Positions 7,764 through 16,320 of a stretch of DNA of 32,684 nucleotides are shown here, one piece after another. Source of the DNA: DATDDB01 sp035260545 (lineage in GTDB: Bacteria; Pseudomonadota; Gammaproteobacteria; Burkholderiales; Gallionellaceae); assembly GCA_035260545.1 (NCBI GenBank), contig DATFUZ010000031.1:1-32684 (forward strand), written 5' to 3'. The position numbers and the translations under genes are program-made. The notes beneath the pieces were generated by a model, which was not told the DNA's origin, ran no database searches, and saw only the letters and a program-made list of their open reading frames with translations. Each line of letters begins with the position of its first letter. Within the stretch, counting starts at the first letter, position 1.

Positions 7764-8432
7764 TTATGGCTTGGGGGGCTGGGGGTTGATGGGTTGCGCC
7801 TGGGCCGGTTGCGGTGTTGCGGGTCGGGCAGCCGTTGCCGCCCGGGTTTGTGTGGCCGGGGGCGGCGCGCTCTTGCGCTGAAGCACGAACACGAGGCGGC
7901 CTTGCTCGACGTTGATCGCGCTGCCGTGCTTGCGGAACCAGGATTCGGCAAAGGTCTTGTCCTGCACGGTATAGATGGGGCCGGTGGTGAGCTGCGTCAG
8001 CAGGAGCTGCCGGGCCTGGGCGGTGGTGGCGCGGTACCACTGCGGCGGCAGGATTTGCGAGAGGGTCTTGAATTCGAGGCTGGAGATCTTTATGTCCGTC
8101 AGGTAGATGCCGCGGTCTTGCGGATTGAAGCGTATCTTGCCGGAGAAGGCGCAGTCGTATTGGTCGTCCAGCTCGAACAGGCCCGTGGGGACGGAGATGG
8201 AGCCGGTGACCGTGAGAGCGACCCGCCCCGGGTAGGCACGGCCGATGTCGAGCTGGGCGGTTTTTGCGAGCAGTTCGCCATTGGCGCCGGAGAGCGTCAG
8301 CTCGCTCTTCACCGGCAGGCGCTGGTCTATGCTGCGCTGCAGTTCTTCCTGGGTGACGGTGTATTGCGTGGCGCAGCCGCCGAAAAGCAGGCTGACCAGG
8401 ACAATGAAGGATATGCGGGAGAGGGTGCGCAT
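7764..8432 (-). CDS. DUF1439 lipoprotein (YceB-like)
   Basis: 222 residues. The signal peptide ends in lipobox FGGC (Cys20), so the protein is probably anchored in the envelope. The body (TVTQEELQRSIDQRLPVK..., VALTVTGSISVP..., RGIYLTDIKISSLEF) fits DUF1439, lipid-binding-like folds of unknown role. The last 35 residues are a Pro/Ala/Gln-rich tail that looks disordered. The ribosome site is weak. Confidence 0.8.
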   Translation of the reverse strand: MRTLSRISFIVLVSLLFGGCATQYTVTQEELQRSIDQRLPVKSELTLSGANGELLAKTAQLDIGRAYPGRVALTVTGSISVPTGLFELDDQYDCAFSGKIRFNPQDRGIYLTDIKISSLEFKTLSQILPPQWYRATTAQARQLLLTQLTTGPIYTVQDKTFAESWFRKHGSAINVEQGRLVFVLQRKSAPPPATQTRAATAARPATPQPAQAQPINPQPPKP

Positions 8433-8567
8433 GGGACTTGGCAGTTTGTGCGGGTTGATGCGGTTCGATAGGCGAATCTATCAGCCGGAGGGCGGCAATT
8501 CAAGGTTGTCTCGCGAGGTGTGGTATCCGGCGCAGCGGGGCTGTGCCGGACGGGCTGCTTCCGCGCG

Positions 8568-9224
8568 CTATTTCCGGGTCAGCATGAAGATGTTTTCGTG
8601 CAGCGCGTTCAGGCCGCGCGCCTTGAAGCGTTCGTTTTGCGCCAGCACGTCGGCGCGCTCCAGCAGTTCCACTTCCGCACCTTCGCGGTAGAGCGCATGC
8701 ACTTCATCGGGGGTGACGGCGAAGGGCGGGCCGGACATTTTGGACTGGTCGTATTCGAAGGTGACGAGCAGGGTGCGCGCGCCGGCGGGCAGGATGTGCA
8801 GCATGTGCTGCGCGTAGCGCTGGCGCATTTCCGGGGGCAGGGCCACGAGGGAGGCGCGGTCGTAGACGGTGGCGGCGCCGTCGAGGTCGGCCCGGGTCAT
8901 GTTGAAGAAGTCGCCGCATAGTATGCGGATGCCTTCCGCCTCGCATTGTTGGAAGTGTCCGGTCTGCGAGGTGGCGGGAGAGATGCCCTGTTCGTCGAAG
9001 AAGGCTTCCGCCGCGATCGGGCTGAGTTCGACGCCGACCACGGGGTGGCCGTTCTTGCGCAGCCAGGCCATGTCCAGGCTTTTTCCGCACAGGGGCACGA
9101 AGACTTTGCTGCCGGGGGGCGCGGCCAGGCGGGGCCAGTAGCGGGCGAGCCAGGGGTTGATGTCGTCCTGGTGAAAGCCGATCTCGGCGCGTTCCCAGCG
9201 CTCCAGCCAGAATTCCTTTTCCAT
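8568..9224 (-). CDS. tpm: Thiopurine S-methyltransferase
   Basis: 218 residues, full length for bacterial TPMT. Family marks are EFWLERWERAEIGFHQ at the N-terminus, VFVPLCGKSLDMAWL (SAM-binding loop), VVGVELSPIAAEAFF, and the YDRASLVALPPEMRQRY block. It transfers a methyl group from SAM to thiopurines and, in environmental bacteria, to selenium or tellurium compounds. AAGGAG precedes the ATG. It is divergent from the CBS-domain gene across 293 bases. Confidence 0.92.
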   Translation of the reverse strand: MEKEFWLERWERAEIGFHQDDINPWLARYWPRLAAPPGSKVFVPLCGKSLDMAWLRKNGHPVVGVELSPIAAEAFFDEQGISPATSQTGHFQQCEAEGIRILCGDFFNMTRADLDGAATVYDRASLVALPPEMRQRYAQHMLHILPAGARTLLVTFEYDQSKMSGPPFAVTPDEVHALYREGAEVELLERADVLAQNERFKARGLNALHENIFMLTRK

Positions 9225-9517
9225 GCGGCTCTCCTTAAAGCGCTCATTATACGCGCGGCGCCGGCGCGTTGCCGAGGGCGCTGATTCCGGGACGATGGAC
9301 AGGGTTTTGCTGCCGGCGCGCGGTAGCGTTTGCCGTCGATGATGGGATTAAAGTAAACTGTAATCGCGGCGTGGCGCATTTCAAAAAGCATAAGCAAACA
9401 CTCAAGGGATAGCCTCAGCATACGCCGCCGCGAGTGAGCCAATCCGCTTGATGCAGGGCGCCCGCCTGAGGTGCGTAATAATCCGGCGGGCCTTGGAAGA
9501 TCAACAGGAGGCATACC
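9225..9517. other. Divergent intergenic region tpm / CBS gene
   Basis: No gene seen. A hairpin GCCCGCC/GGCGGGC (9460-9466 with 9485-9491) lies about 25 bases before the CBS-gene start. A possible but poor sigma54-like element is at 9296-9311 (TGGAC...TTGCT, GG to GC spacing of ten). A more AT-rich stretch is at 9340-9410. None is strong enough for a firm call. Confidence 0.4.
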
Positions 9518-9967
9518 ATGGCAATCGGTGAAATCTGCAATCGCGAGGTGGTGGTGGTCGAGGCGGATGCCTCGGTTGCCGAGGCGGCCAGCCTGATGCG
9601 CCAGTTTCATGTGGGCGACCTGGTGGTGGTCCGCGAGACCGACGGGCGCAACGAGCCCATCGGCATCGTGACCGACCGCGATCTGGTGCTGGAGGTGCTG
9701 GCCGAGGAACTGGATCCCGGCGCGCTCAGCGTGAGCGAGATCATGGGGGCGGAGCTGGTGAAGGTGAAGGAGGATACGGGCGTCTTCGAGGCCATCCGCT
9801 TCATGCGCGAAAAAGGCGTGCGGCGCATGCCGGTGGTCGATGACAGCGGCGCGCTGGCCGGCATTGTGAGCCTGGATGATTTGCTCGAGGTGCTCTCCGA
9901 AGAACTGGTCGAGCTGAGCCGGCTTACCCGCGCCGAACACAAGAGAGAGGCGGACACGCGCCACTAG
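9518..9967 (+). CDS. Two-CBS-domain protein
   Basis: 149 residues made of two CBS motifs (about 8-66 and 75-135), with GIVTDRDLVLEVL and AGIVSLDDLLEVL as the signature strands. Such stand-alone CBS pairs bind adenine nucleotides and sense energy status. AGGAGG stands before the ATG. The HPF-type gene follows 33 bases later with a similar ribosome site, so the two are probably one transcript. Confidence 0.9.
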   Translation: MAIGEICNREVVVVEADASVAEAASLMRQFHVGDLVVVRETDGRNEPIGIVTDRDLVLEVLAEELDPGALSVSEIMGAELVKVKEDTGVFEAIRFMREKGVRRMPVVDDSGALAGIVSLDDLLEVLSEELVELSRLTRAEHKREADTRH

Positions 9968-10000
9968 CGGGCCGTAAACCAACCGGAACAGGAGGCAGCC

Positions 10001-10549
10001 ATGCAGATTCCCTTGCAGATTACGATACGCGACGTTCCCCACTCCGAGGCCGTGGAGGCCCATGTGCGAGAGAAGGCCGCCAAGCTGGAGGAGTTCTCAG
10101 GCCATATCATTTCCTGCCGCGTGGTGGTGGAGATGCCGCATAAGCATACCCACCAGGGCCGGCAGTACAACGTGCGCATCGACATCGGCGTGCCCGGCAG
10201 CGAGATCGTGGTGAATCGCGACCATAACGAGGACGTGTACATCGCCATCCGCGATGCCTTCGATGCCGCCAAGCGCCAGCTCGAAGACTATGCCCGCCGT
10301 GTCCGGCATGACGTGAAGACCCATGTGGTGGAGCAGGTGGGGCGCGTGCTGCGCCTGTCGCGCGAGGAAGGCATAGGCTTCATCGCCGGGGCCGACGGCA
10401 CGGAGTACTATTTCAGCAGCGCGGAGGTGATCTCGCCGCGCTTCGATCAACTGCGCGAGGGTGATGAGGTGAAGTTCATCGCCGAGGCGGCGGGCGAGGG
10501 TATGCAGGCCAAGCGCGTCAGCGTGGGCCACCATCACCAGCCGGGATAA
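10001..10549 (+). CDS. HPF/RaiA ribosome-associated protein fused to a cold-shock-like domain
   Basis: 182 residues. Residues 1-105 (IRDVPHSEAVEAHVREKAAKLEEF, CRVVVEMPHKHTHQGRQYNVRIDI, DVYIAIRDAFDAAKRQLEDYARR) form an HPF/RaiA domain, which docks in the 30S decoding region and stalls ribosomes in dormancy or stress. Residues 112-176 (GRVLRLSREEGIGFIAGADGTEYYFSSAEV...LREGDEVKFIAE) form a cold-shock-like OB domain with a GIGFI RNP1-like core. This is longer than the short HPF of E. coli (about 95) and differs from long HPF, whose extra domain is a dimerisation module. Probably co-transcribed with the CBS protein. Confidence 0.9.
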   Translation: MQIPLQITIRDVPHSEAVEAHVREKAAKLEEFSGHIISCRVVVEMPHKHTHQGRQYNVRIDIGVPGSEIVVNRDHNEDVYIAIRDAFDAAKRQLEDYARRVRHDVKTHVVEQVGRVLRLSREEGIGFIAGADGTEYYFSSAEVISPRFDQLREGDEVKFIAEAAGEGMQAKRVSVGHHHQPG

Positions 10550-10674
10550 GCTCTGCCGTCCGGAAATCGCACCTGCGCCTGGCGGCTGCCGCCCGCAAGC
10601 CGCCCTGCTGGCCCTGGCCGCCCTTATACCCTAAAATATGAAACTTCGGCCATTACGGCCTGTCCAATTCGCGT

Positions 10675-11073
10675 ATGAGATATATTTCCTATAGTTCATC
10701 CAGTTCTTCGGGCCCGCTCCAGAAGGCGGGGGCCATTCTTGCCACGGTAGCCGTCGCGGCCATGGTGCTGCTGTTTTCCTCAGTGTTCTTTGCCGTGCTG
10801 CTGGTGGCGCTCGCGGTCGGCGGGATCCTGCTGTGGTGGAAGACGCGCCACATGCGGCGCCTGATGCGCGAGATGCAGGCCGGCATGAACCGCGCGCGCG
10901 AGGCTTACCAGAACGGCAGCTTCCGGCAGGGGCCGTCCGCGGGCGCGCAGGGCGCGAACGAAGGGCCGTCCGCCGGCGGGGGCGCATTTTCCCGCGAGGA
11001 GAGCTTCCGGGGCGTGATCATCGAGGGCGAAGCGGTCCGTGTGGATGAGCGCGGCGATGCGCGCAGGCGTTAG
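10675..11073 (+). CDS. Small membrane protein, unknown function
   Basis: 132 residues. A Ser-rich N-terminus (YSSSSSSG) is followed by hydrophobic segments at about 15-55, long enough for two short membrane helices (AGAILATVAVAAMVLLFSS and FFAVLLVALAVGGILLWW). A basic stretch (KTRHMRRLMREMQ) and a Gly/Ser-rich cytoplasmic tail follow. The ribosome site is poor, so the start is uncertain. I do not recognise a named family. Confidence 0.6.
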   Translation: MRYISYSSSSSSGPLQKAGAILATVAVAAMVLLFSSVFFAVLLVALAVGGILLWWKTRHMRRLMREMQAGMNRAREAYQNGSFRQGPSAGAQGANEGPSAGGGAFSREESFRGVIIEGEAVRVDERGDARRR

Positions 11074-11213
11074 GCTTTCCGCAATTCTTCCCCGTTCAGG
11101 CGGCGCGTCAGCCAGGCGCGCCCGCATTATGATGTCGTTTCCCCATCTGTGCCGGATGATTGTATGATTCGGTGTTCCTAGACCCGCGGGCGTGCCGCGC
11201 TTTCAGAATATTC

Positions 11214-13334
11214 ATGAAAAACAAATTCCTATCCTTGGGGCTGGCGCTCCTGCTGGCCCTGTGCGACACAGCCTGGGCCGTGCCCGAGCTACAGCCGCTG
11301 CCATACGAGCCGCCGGCGGCCCATCTCTCCGCCGAGATCCTTACCCGTTACCATTACCGGCACATTCCGCTGGACGATGCCCTGTCGAAGCAGATATTCA
11401 GTGCCTACCTGAAGGGGCTGGACGAGGAAAAGATGATCTTCCTGCAGTCCGACATCGACCATTTCGGCCCCGATCGCACCAAGCTGGACGACGCCCTGCT
11501 GGACGAAAACCTGGGCATTCCCTTCGCCATCTTCGACCTTTACCAGCAGCGCATGACGCAGCGCCTGAACTACGCGCGCTCCCTTCTGCCGCACGGCTTC
11601 GACTTCACGAAGGAGGAGAGCTACGAGATCAGCCGCAAGGACGAACCCTGGCCGAAATCTACCGCCGAGCTGAATGACCTGTGGCGCAAGCGCGTGAAGA
11701 ACGAATGGCTGCGCCTCAAGCTCGCGGGCAAGGACCGCAAGAGCATCGTCAGCATCCTGGACAAGCGCTATCAGCTCGGGCTGCGCAGGCTGTCGCAGTT
11801 GAAGAGCGAGGATGCCTTCCAGAACTTCATGAATGCGTATGCCATGACCATAGATCCGCACACCAATTATTTCGGGGTGCGGGAATCGCAGGATTTCGAC
11901 ATCGCCATGAGCCTGTCGCTGGTGGGCATAGGGGCGGTGCTCTATGAGAAGGACGACTACACCACCATCCGCGAACTGCTGCCGGGCGGCGCGGCGGCGC
12001 TTTCCGGCAAGCTCAAGCCGGGTGACCGCATCGTCGGCGTGGGGCAGGGCAGTGACGGCCCGGTAGAGGACATCGTGGGCTGGCGCATCGACGATGCCGT
12101 GGCGATCATCCGCGGCAAGGAAAATACCGTGGTGGTGCTGGACGTGCTCCCCGCCGATGCTGGCGCCGATGGCAAGCACGAGCTGGTGCGCCTGGCGCGC
12201 AAGAAGATCACCCTGGCCGAGCAGTCCGCCAGCAAGTCCGTCATCAAAGTGAAGGATGGCCATGTCACGCGGCGCATCGGCGTGATTACGCTGCCCAGTT
12301 TCTATGAGGATTTCGCCGCCCATGCGCAGGGCGATGCAAACTACAAGAGCGCCTCGCGCGACGTGGCGCGCCTGCTGGAAGAGCTGAAGAAGGAGCATGT
12401 GGACGGGGTGCTGGTGGACCTGCGCAATGACGGCGGCGGTTCGCTGCATGAAGCCATCGCGCTCACCGGTCTTTTCATCGACCGGGGGCCGGTGGTGCAG
12501 GAGCGCGATTCGCGCGGCCAGGTGGCGGTGAAGAGCGATACCGATCGCGGTGTGGCCTGGAGCGGCCCCATGGGCGTACTGATCAATCACGGCTCGGCCT
12601 CCGCCTCGGAGATATTCACTGCCGCGATTCAGGACTATGGGCGCGGCGTGGTGATGGGCGCGCGCAGCTTCGGCAAGGGCACGGTGCAGACCATCGTGAA
12701 TCTGGACGAGATGGCCAAGAATCCCAAGCCGGAATACGGCGAGCTGAAGATGACGATTGCCGAGTTCTTCCGCATCAACGGCGGCTCCACCCAGTTGCGC
12801 GGCGTGACGCCGGACGTGAGTTTCCCCGCGCCCGCGGAGGCGACGCTGGGCTATGGCGAATCGAGTTACGACAACGCCCTGCCCTGGACGCAGATCAAGC
12901 CGGCCGATTACCAGCCGGTGGGGAATTTGTCGCAACTCCTGCCGCGTCTGGTGGAGCGTCACAAGCGGCGCATCGGCCATGACATCGAGTTCCGCTACCT
13001 GGAAGAGGACATCGCCGAGGCGGACAAGATGCGCAAGGAAAACATGATCTCGTTGAACGAGGCCGACAGGCGCAAGGCGCGCGAGGCCCGGGAAGCGCGC
13101 GACCTGGCACGCGAGAAGGCGCGCAAAGGCGCGAAGCCGGCCGCGCGTGACGCCGACGAAACCGAGGACGACGGCATGCTGCCCAGCGAACGCAAGCTGA
13201 GCACGGAACTTGCCCGGGAGAAGGCGCTGAAAAGCGTCAAGGACATCGAGCTGACCGAGGCCGCGCATGTGGTGGGCGATGAGGCCGCGCTGGAACAGGC
13301 GCACCCCGCGCTTGCGGGAGGGCACACGCACTAG
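11214..13334 (+). CDS. prc: Tail-specific periplasmic protease Prc/Tsp (S41 family)
   Basis: 706 residues from the ATG at 11214, chosen because it opens a signal peptide (MKNKFLSLGLALLLALC, cleavage near AWA). Prc degrades periplasmic proteins from nonpolar C-termini and trims cell-wall enzymes. Order: N-terminal helical domain, PDZ domain (about 230-330; SLSLVGIGAVLYEKDDY, LKPGDRIVGVG), then the S41 protease core. The Ser-Lys dyad is visible: GSASASEIF (Ser about 463) and RSFGKGTVQ (Lys about 488), with the 25-residue spacing of the E. coli enzyme. The C-terminal region is highly charged (EADRRKAREAREARD...). The gene ends in a strong terminator. Confidence 0.96.
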   Translation: MKNKFLSLGLALLLALCDTAWAVPELQPLPYEPPAAHLSAEILTRYHYRHIPLDDALSKQIFSAYLKGLDEEKMIFLQSDIDHFGPDRTKLDDALLDENLGIPFAIFDLYQQRMTQRLNYARSLLPHGFDFTKEESYEISRKDEPWPKSTAELNDLWRKRVKNEWLRLKLAGKDRKSIVSILDKRYQLGLRRLSQLKSEDAFQNFMNAYAMTIDPHTNYFGVRESQDFDIAMSLSLVGIGAVLYEKDDYTTIRELLPGGAAALSGKLKPGDRIVGVGQGSDGPVEDIVGWRIDDAVAIIRGKENTVVVLDVLPADAGADGKHELVRLARKKITLAEQSASKSVIKVKDGHVTRRIGVITLPSFYEDFAAHAQGDANYKSASRDVARLLEELKKEHVDGVLVDLRNDGGGSLHEAIALTGLFIDRGPVVQERDSRGQVAVKSDTDRGVAWSGPMGVLINHGSASASEIFTAAIQDYGRGVVMGARSFGKGTVQTIVNLDEMAKNPKPEYGELKMTIAEFFRINGGSTQLRGVTPDVSFPAPAEATLGYGESSYDNALPWTQIKPADYQPVGNLSQLLPRLVERHKRRIGHDIEFRYLEEDIAEADKMRKENMISLNEADRRKAREAREARDLAREKARKGAKPAARDADETEDDGMLPSERKLSTELAREKALKSVKDIELTEAAHVVGDEAALEQAHPALAGGHTH

Positions 13335-13370
13335 GAACGCTGCCAGTTGCCTGCGATGGCGGTTGCGAAC

Positions 13371-13397
13371 AAGCCCGGCGCCGCCGGGCTTTTTTTT
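13371..13397 (+). terminator. Rho-independent terminator after prc
   Basis: A 9-bp stem AAGCCCGGC / GCCGGGCTT with loop GCC, followed by a run of eight T. It lies 37 bases after the prc stop. Confidence 0.92.
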
Positions 13398-13444
13398 GCG
13401 CCCGTGCGCCCGAAAGGCGGTGAATGCCCGCACTACCTATATTG

Positions 13445-13473
13445 TTGATAATTTTACTATGGATTTATATCAT
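13445..13473 (+). promoter_or_regulatory. Candidate sigma70 promoter for selO
   Basis: TTGATA (13445-13450), 17 bases, then TATCAT (13468-13473), in an AT-rich patch between the prc terminator and selO. The predicted transcript start is about 40 bases before the selO ATG. Confidence 0.5.
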
Positions 13474-13519
13474 CGCGGCATTCCGTTAATTAATTCATGC
13501 CGCTTACCGCCTTCCCGAT

Positions 13520-15034
13520 ATGCATCCGTTTGCCGATTCCCCCGCCAGCCCCCGCGAAACCGCCGCGAACAGCCTGCACCAGCTCAATTTCGACAATACG
13601 TTCGCGCGCCTGCCGCAGGATTTCCATAGCCCACAGCAGCCTACGCCGCTGTTCTACCCCTATCTGGTGAGTTTCAACCCGGCGGCGGCGGAACTGATAG
13701 ACCTGGATCGCGCAGAGTCCGAACGCCCCGATTTCGCCGTGCATTTCTCCGGCAACCGCCTGCCGCAGGGTGCGGAGCCCATCTCCATGCTGTATGCAGG
13801 CCACCAGTTCGGCCACTATGTGCAGCAGTTGGGCGACGGGCGCGCCATCTTGCTGGGCGAGGTGCGCAATCGTGCGGGCGAACTGTGGGACGTGCAGCTC
13901 AAAGGCGCGGGGCTCACGCCCTATTCGCGCCAGGGCGACGGGCGCGCCGTGCTGCGCTCCACCATACGCGAATACCTGTGCTCCGAAGCCATGCACGGCC
14001 TGGGCATTCCCACCAGCCGCGCGCTGTGCATCACGGGCAGCGACGAGGAGGTGTACCGCGAGCAGATCGAAACCGCCGCCGTGCTCACGCGGCTCGCGCC
14101 CTCGCATGTGCGCTTCGGCTCCTTCGAGGTGTTCTTCCATCGCGGCCAGCATGCGGAGATCACCAAGCTGGCCGACTACGTGATTGCGCGCCACTTTCCC
14201 TCGCTCGCCCATGCGCCGGACAAGTATGCGGTCCTGCTGGATGAGGTGACCCACCGCACCGCACGCCTGATGGCGCAGTGGAAGGCGGTCGGCTTCGCCC
14301 ACGGCGTGATGAACACCGACAACATGTCCATCCTCGGCATCACGCTGGATTACGGCCCCTTCGGTTTCATGGAGGCCTACGATCCCGGCTTCGTCTGCAA
14401 CCATTCCGACCACTATGGCCGCTATGCCTTCGACCAGCAGCCCAACATCGCGCTGTGGAACCTCACCCGCCTCGCGCATGCGCTCTCGCCGCTGGTGCCG
14501 GAATGGGAAGCTCGGGCCGTGCTCGACGGCTACGCGCCGGCGTTCTACGAACGCTACATCCGCCTCATGGGCGAAAAGCTCGGCCTGCGCGACGCAGGCG
14601 AGCCAGAGGTGCCGCTGATCGCCTCGCTGCTGGAATTCATGGAAGAGAGCCACGTGGACTACAGCAACTTCTTCCGCGCGCTGGGCAATTTCGACTCCGC
14701 GCCGGATGCGCGGAACGACGCGCTGCGCGACCAGTTCCTCGAGCGCGAGGTGTTCGATGCCTGGGCGCGGGCCTATCGTGCGCGGCTGGACCTGGAAGGC
14801 GTGGACGACGCCACGCGCAAGCGCCGCATGGACCGGGTGAACCCCAAGTACATCCTGCGCAACCACCTCGCGCAGGCTGCCATCGAACGCGCCACGGCGC
14901 ACCGCGATTACAGCGAGATCGACCGCCTGCTCGCGCTGCTGGCGCGCCCCTTCGACGAGCAGCCCGGCATGGAAGACTACGCGAAGCCCGCGCCCGCGGG
15001 CGCGCCTAGCATCGAGGTGAGCTGCTCCTCGTGA
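13520..15034 (+). CDS. selO: Protein adenylyltransferase SelO (YdiU), Cys form
   Basis: 504 residues. This pseudokinase-fold enzyme transfers AMP from ATP to Ser/Thr/Tyr of target proteins and takes part in redox stress responses. The conserved blocks are present: YAGHQFGHYVQQLGDGRA, QLKGAGLTPYSRQGDGRAVL (Lys128), REYLCSEAMHGLGIPTSRAL, GFAHGVMNTDNMS and LDYGPFGFMEAYDP (metal-binding Asn268 and Asp277 region). The C-terminus ends SCSS with Cys502, the usual bacterial replacement for the selenocysteine of animal SelO; it is TGC, so no recoding is needed. No clear ribosome site precedes the ATG. Confidence 0.96.
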   Translation: MHPFADSPASPRETAANSLHQLNFDNTFARLPQDFHSPQQPTPLFYPYLVSFNPAAAELIDLDRAESERPDFAVHFSGNRLPQGAEPISMLYAGHQFGHYVQQLGDGRAILLGEVRNRAGELWDVQLKGAGLTPYSRQGDGRAVLRSTIREYLCSEAMHGLGIPTSRALCITGSDEEVYREQIETAAVLTRLAPSHVRFGSFEVFFHRGQHAEITKLADYVIARHFPSLAHAPDKYAVLLDEVTHRTARLMAQWKAVGFAHGVMNTDNMSILGITLDYGPFGFMEAYDPGFVCNHSDHYGRYAFDQQPNIALWNLTRLAHALSPLVPEWEARAVLDGYAPAFYERYIRLMGEKLGLRDAGEPEVPLIASLLEFMEESHVDYSNFFRALGNFDSAPDARNDALRDQFLEREVFDAWARAYRARLDLEGVDDATRKRRMDRVNPKYILRNHLAQAAIERATAHRDYSEIDRLLALLARPFDEQPGMEDYAKPAPAGAPSIEVSCSS

Positions 15035-15216
15035 GCATCGGGCCTGCCGTCGCCTGCCCTGAGGCGGAAGCGCAGGCATTCCTTTCCGCTGCTTTCTCCG
15101 CTCGACGCGCGCAGACATTGAACTGACGACTGTTTTCGTCCAGAATGTGCCGTTTGGGCGGGCGAGCCATGCCCCAGGCTGCGTTCGCGCCCTGTAAATG
15201 CATGGAAGGGAGACTT

Positions 15217-16215
15217 ATGAAACGGGCTATATTCGCGGCGTTGTTCCTGCTGTTCACCTCCGTGGTCGCAAGTGCGGCAGACTACCGGAGTTCCTTCGGT
15301 TTCCCTTTTTCCCTGCCGAGCGACTGGGTCGTCCTGACGCAGAAGACGCTATCCGGCCAATACAAGGATACTTCATTCAGCAGCATCGGTATTCCCAACA
15401 ACAGGCCCGAACTGGAGAAACAGCTCAGGCGCATTGTAAACAGCGGACAGGCGGAGGCATATTTCGAGAAGGAATATTCCAACGCTACGCTTACCAATAG
15501 CATAATCGTGCAATTGAGCCCGGGGGCACTGGAACTGACCGATGCCAACGTAAAGCAGGCATGTGCCGACCTGCCCAAGGATGCTGCCGCAGCGAATCAA
15601 GGCCGGCCGGTGAAGGTCAAATTCTGCGGCCTCAAAGAATCGCATGGCATCCGCTATGCCGAATCCGAATACACCGTGCCCGGAAGCAATGTGACTACTG
15701 TCTCGCGCCATATTCCCTACCTCGTCAACGCGAGTCTGGAAATCGACGCTAATTCGAATAATGAAGGCCTGCCTACGGTAGCAAGAAATAGCGGCAACGT
15801 CGTCTCCAGTATCACGCGCTATCTTGCGGACGAAAAGAAGGTGAAGGTTCCGAAGCCCCGCGAGCAGGTCGCCCTGGTGCGGCATTCCATGCACGTTGTT
15901 GGCATTGCCGTGAAGAACAAGGACACGGCGAACCTGTTTGCCGATATTTCGCTTGCCTGGCGGATAGGCACAAACGTGAAGCAGCTCAATCAGGGCTTCA
16001 AGGATCTCATGGACAAGAAGGTCGATCTGTTAGCGCTGGACGACATGACGCCCCAGATCCAGGCGGCGGGCGGGAAGGATAAGTACGGCGTGATCACAGT
16101 GCAAGGCTATTACCCCACCAAGCCGAATAAGGTATTGTTCCGCCTCTCATACATTTACGAAGGACCGGACTGGAAACTGACGGGCGCCGGCATCCATGTT
16201 CGACCAGCGAAATGA
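15217..16215 (+). CDS. Secreted protein of unknown function, possible NTF2-like C-terminal domain
   Basis: 332 residues from the ATG at 15217, with GGAAGGGAG upstream and a signal peptide (MKRAIFAALFLLFTSVVASA). The middle region (FPFSLPSDWVVLT...) resembles proteins that start with a PsbP/lipoprotein-like beta fold. The last 100 residues (KDTANLFADISLAWRIGT..., YGVITVQGYYPTKPNKVLFRLSYIYEGPDWKLTGAGIHV) look like an NTF2-like cup domain; both are inferences from pattern. It has two cysteines, about 20 residues apart. GC is a little lower than its neighbours. It stands alone between selO and the GH6 gene. Confidence 0.7.
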   Translation: MKRAIFAALFLLFTSVVASAADYRSSFGFPFSLPSDWVVLTQKTLSGQYKDTSFSSIGIPNNRPELEKQLRRIVNSGQAEAYFEKEYSNATLTNSIIVQLSPGALELTDANVKQACADLPKDAAAANQGRPVKVKFCGLKESHGIRYAESEYTVPGSNVTTVSRHIPYLVNASLEIDANSNNEGLPTVARNSGNVVSSITRYLADEKKVKVPKPREQVALVRHSMHVVGIAVKNKDTANLFADISLAWRIGTNVKQLNQGFKDLMDKKVDLLALDDMTPQIQAAGGKDKYGVITVQGYYPTKPNKVLFRLSYIYEGPDWKLTGAGIHVRPAK

Positions 16216-16320
16216 CCAGGCAAGCGCCGCCCGGCCTCCCCCGGACGGCACGGGTGCGGGCATGCGCGCGAGGACCCTCGGCCTGTATGGTAGAGGTGAT
16301 GCCATGGCCGGGAGGCGTGC

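Noticed and set aside
9296..9311. Possible sigma54 promoter (TGGAC...TTGCT) before the CBS/HPF genes
   Set aside because: GG and GC have the right spacing but three of the central consensus bases differ and the site is over 200 bases from the start codon.
11289..13433. 714-codon minus-strand open frame opposite prc
   Set aside because: Antisense shadow of a complete, recognisable protease; its residues are low-complexity and match no family.
13520..15034. Selenocysteine in SelO
   Set aside because: The C-terminal residue is encoded by TGC, and the only in-frame TGA is the final stop after SS, so there is no recoding.
13490..15118. Long minus-strand frame opposite selO
   Set aside because: Antisense shadow; selO has all conserved motifs on the plus strand.
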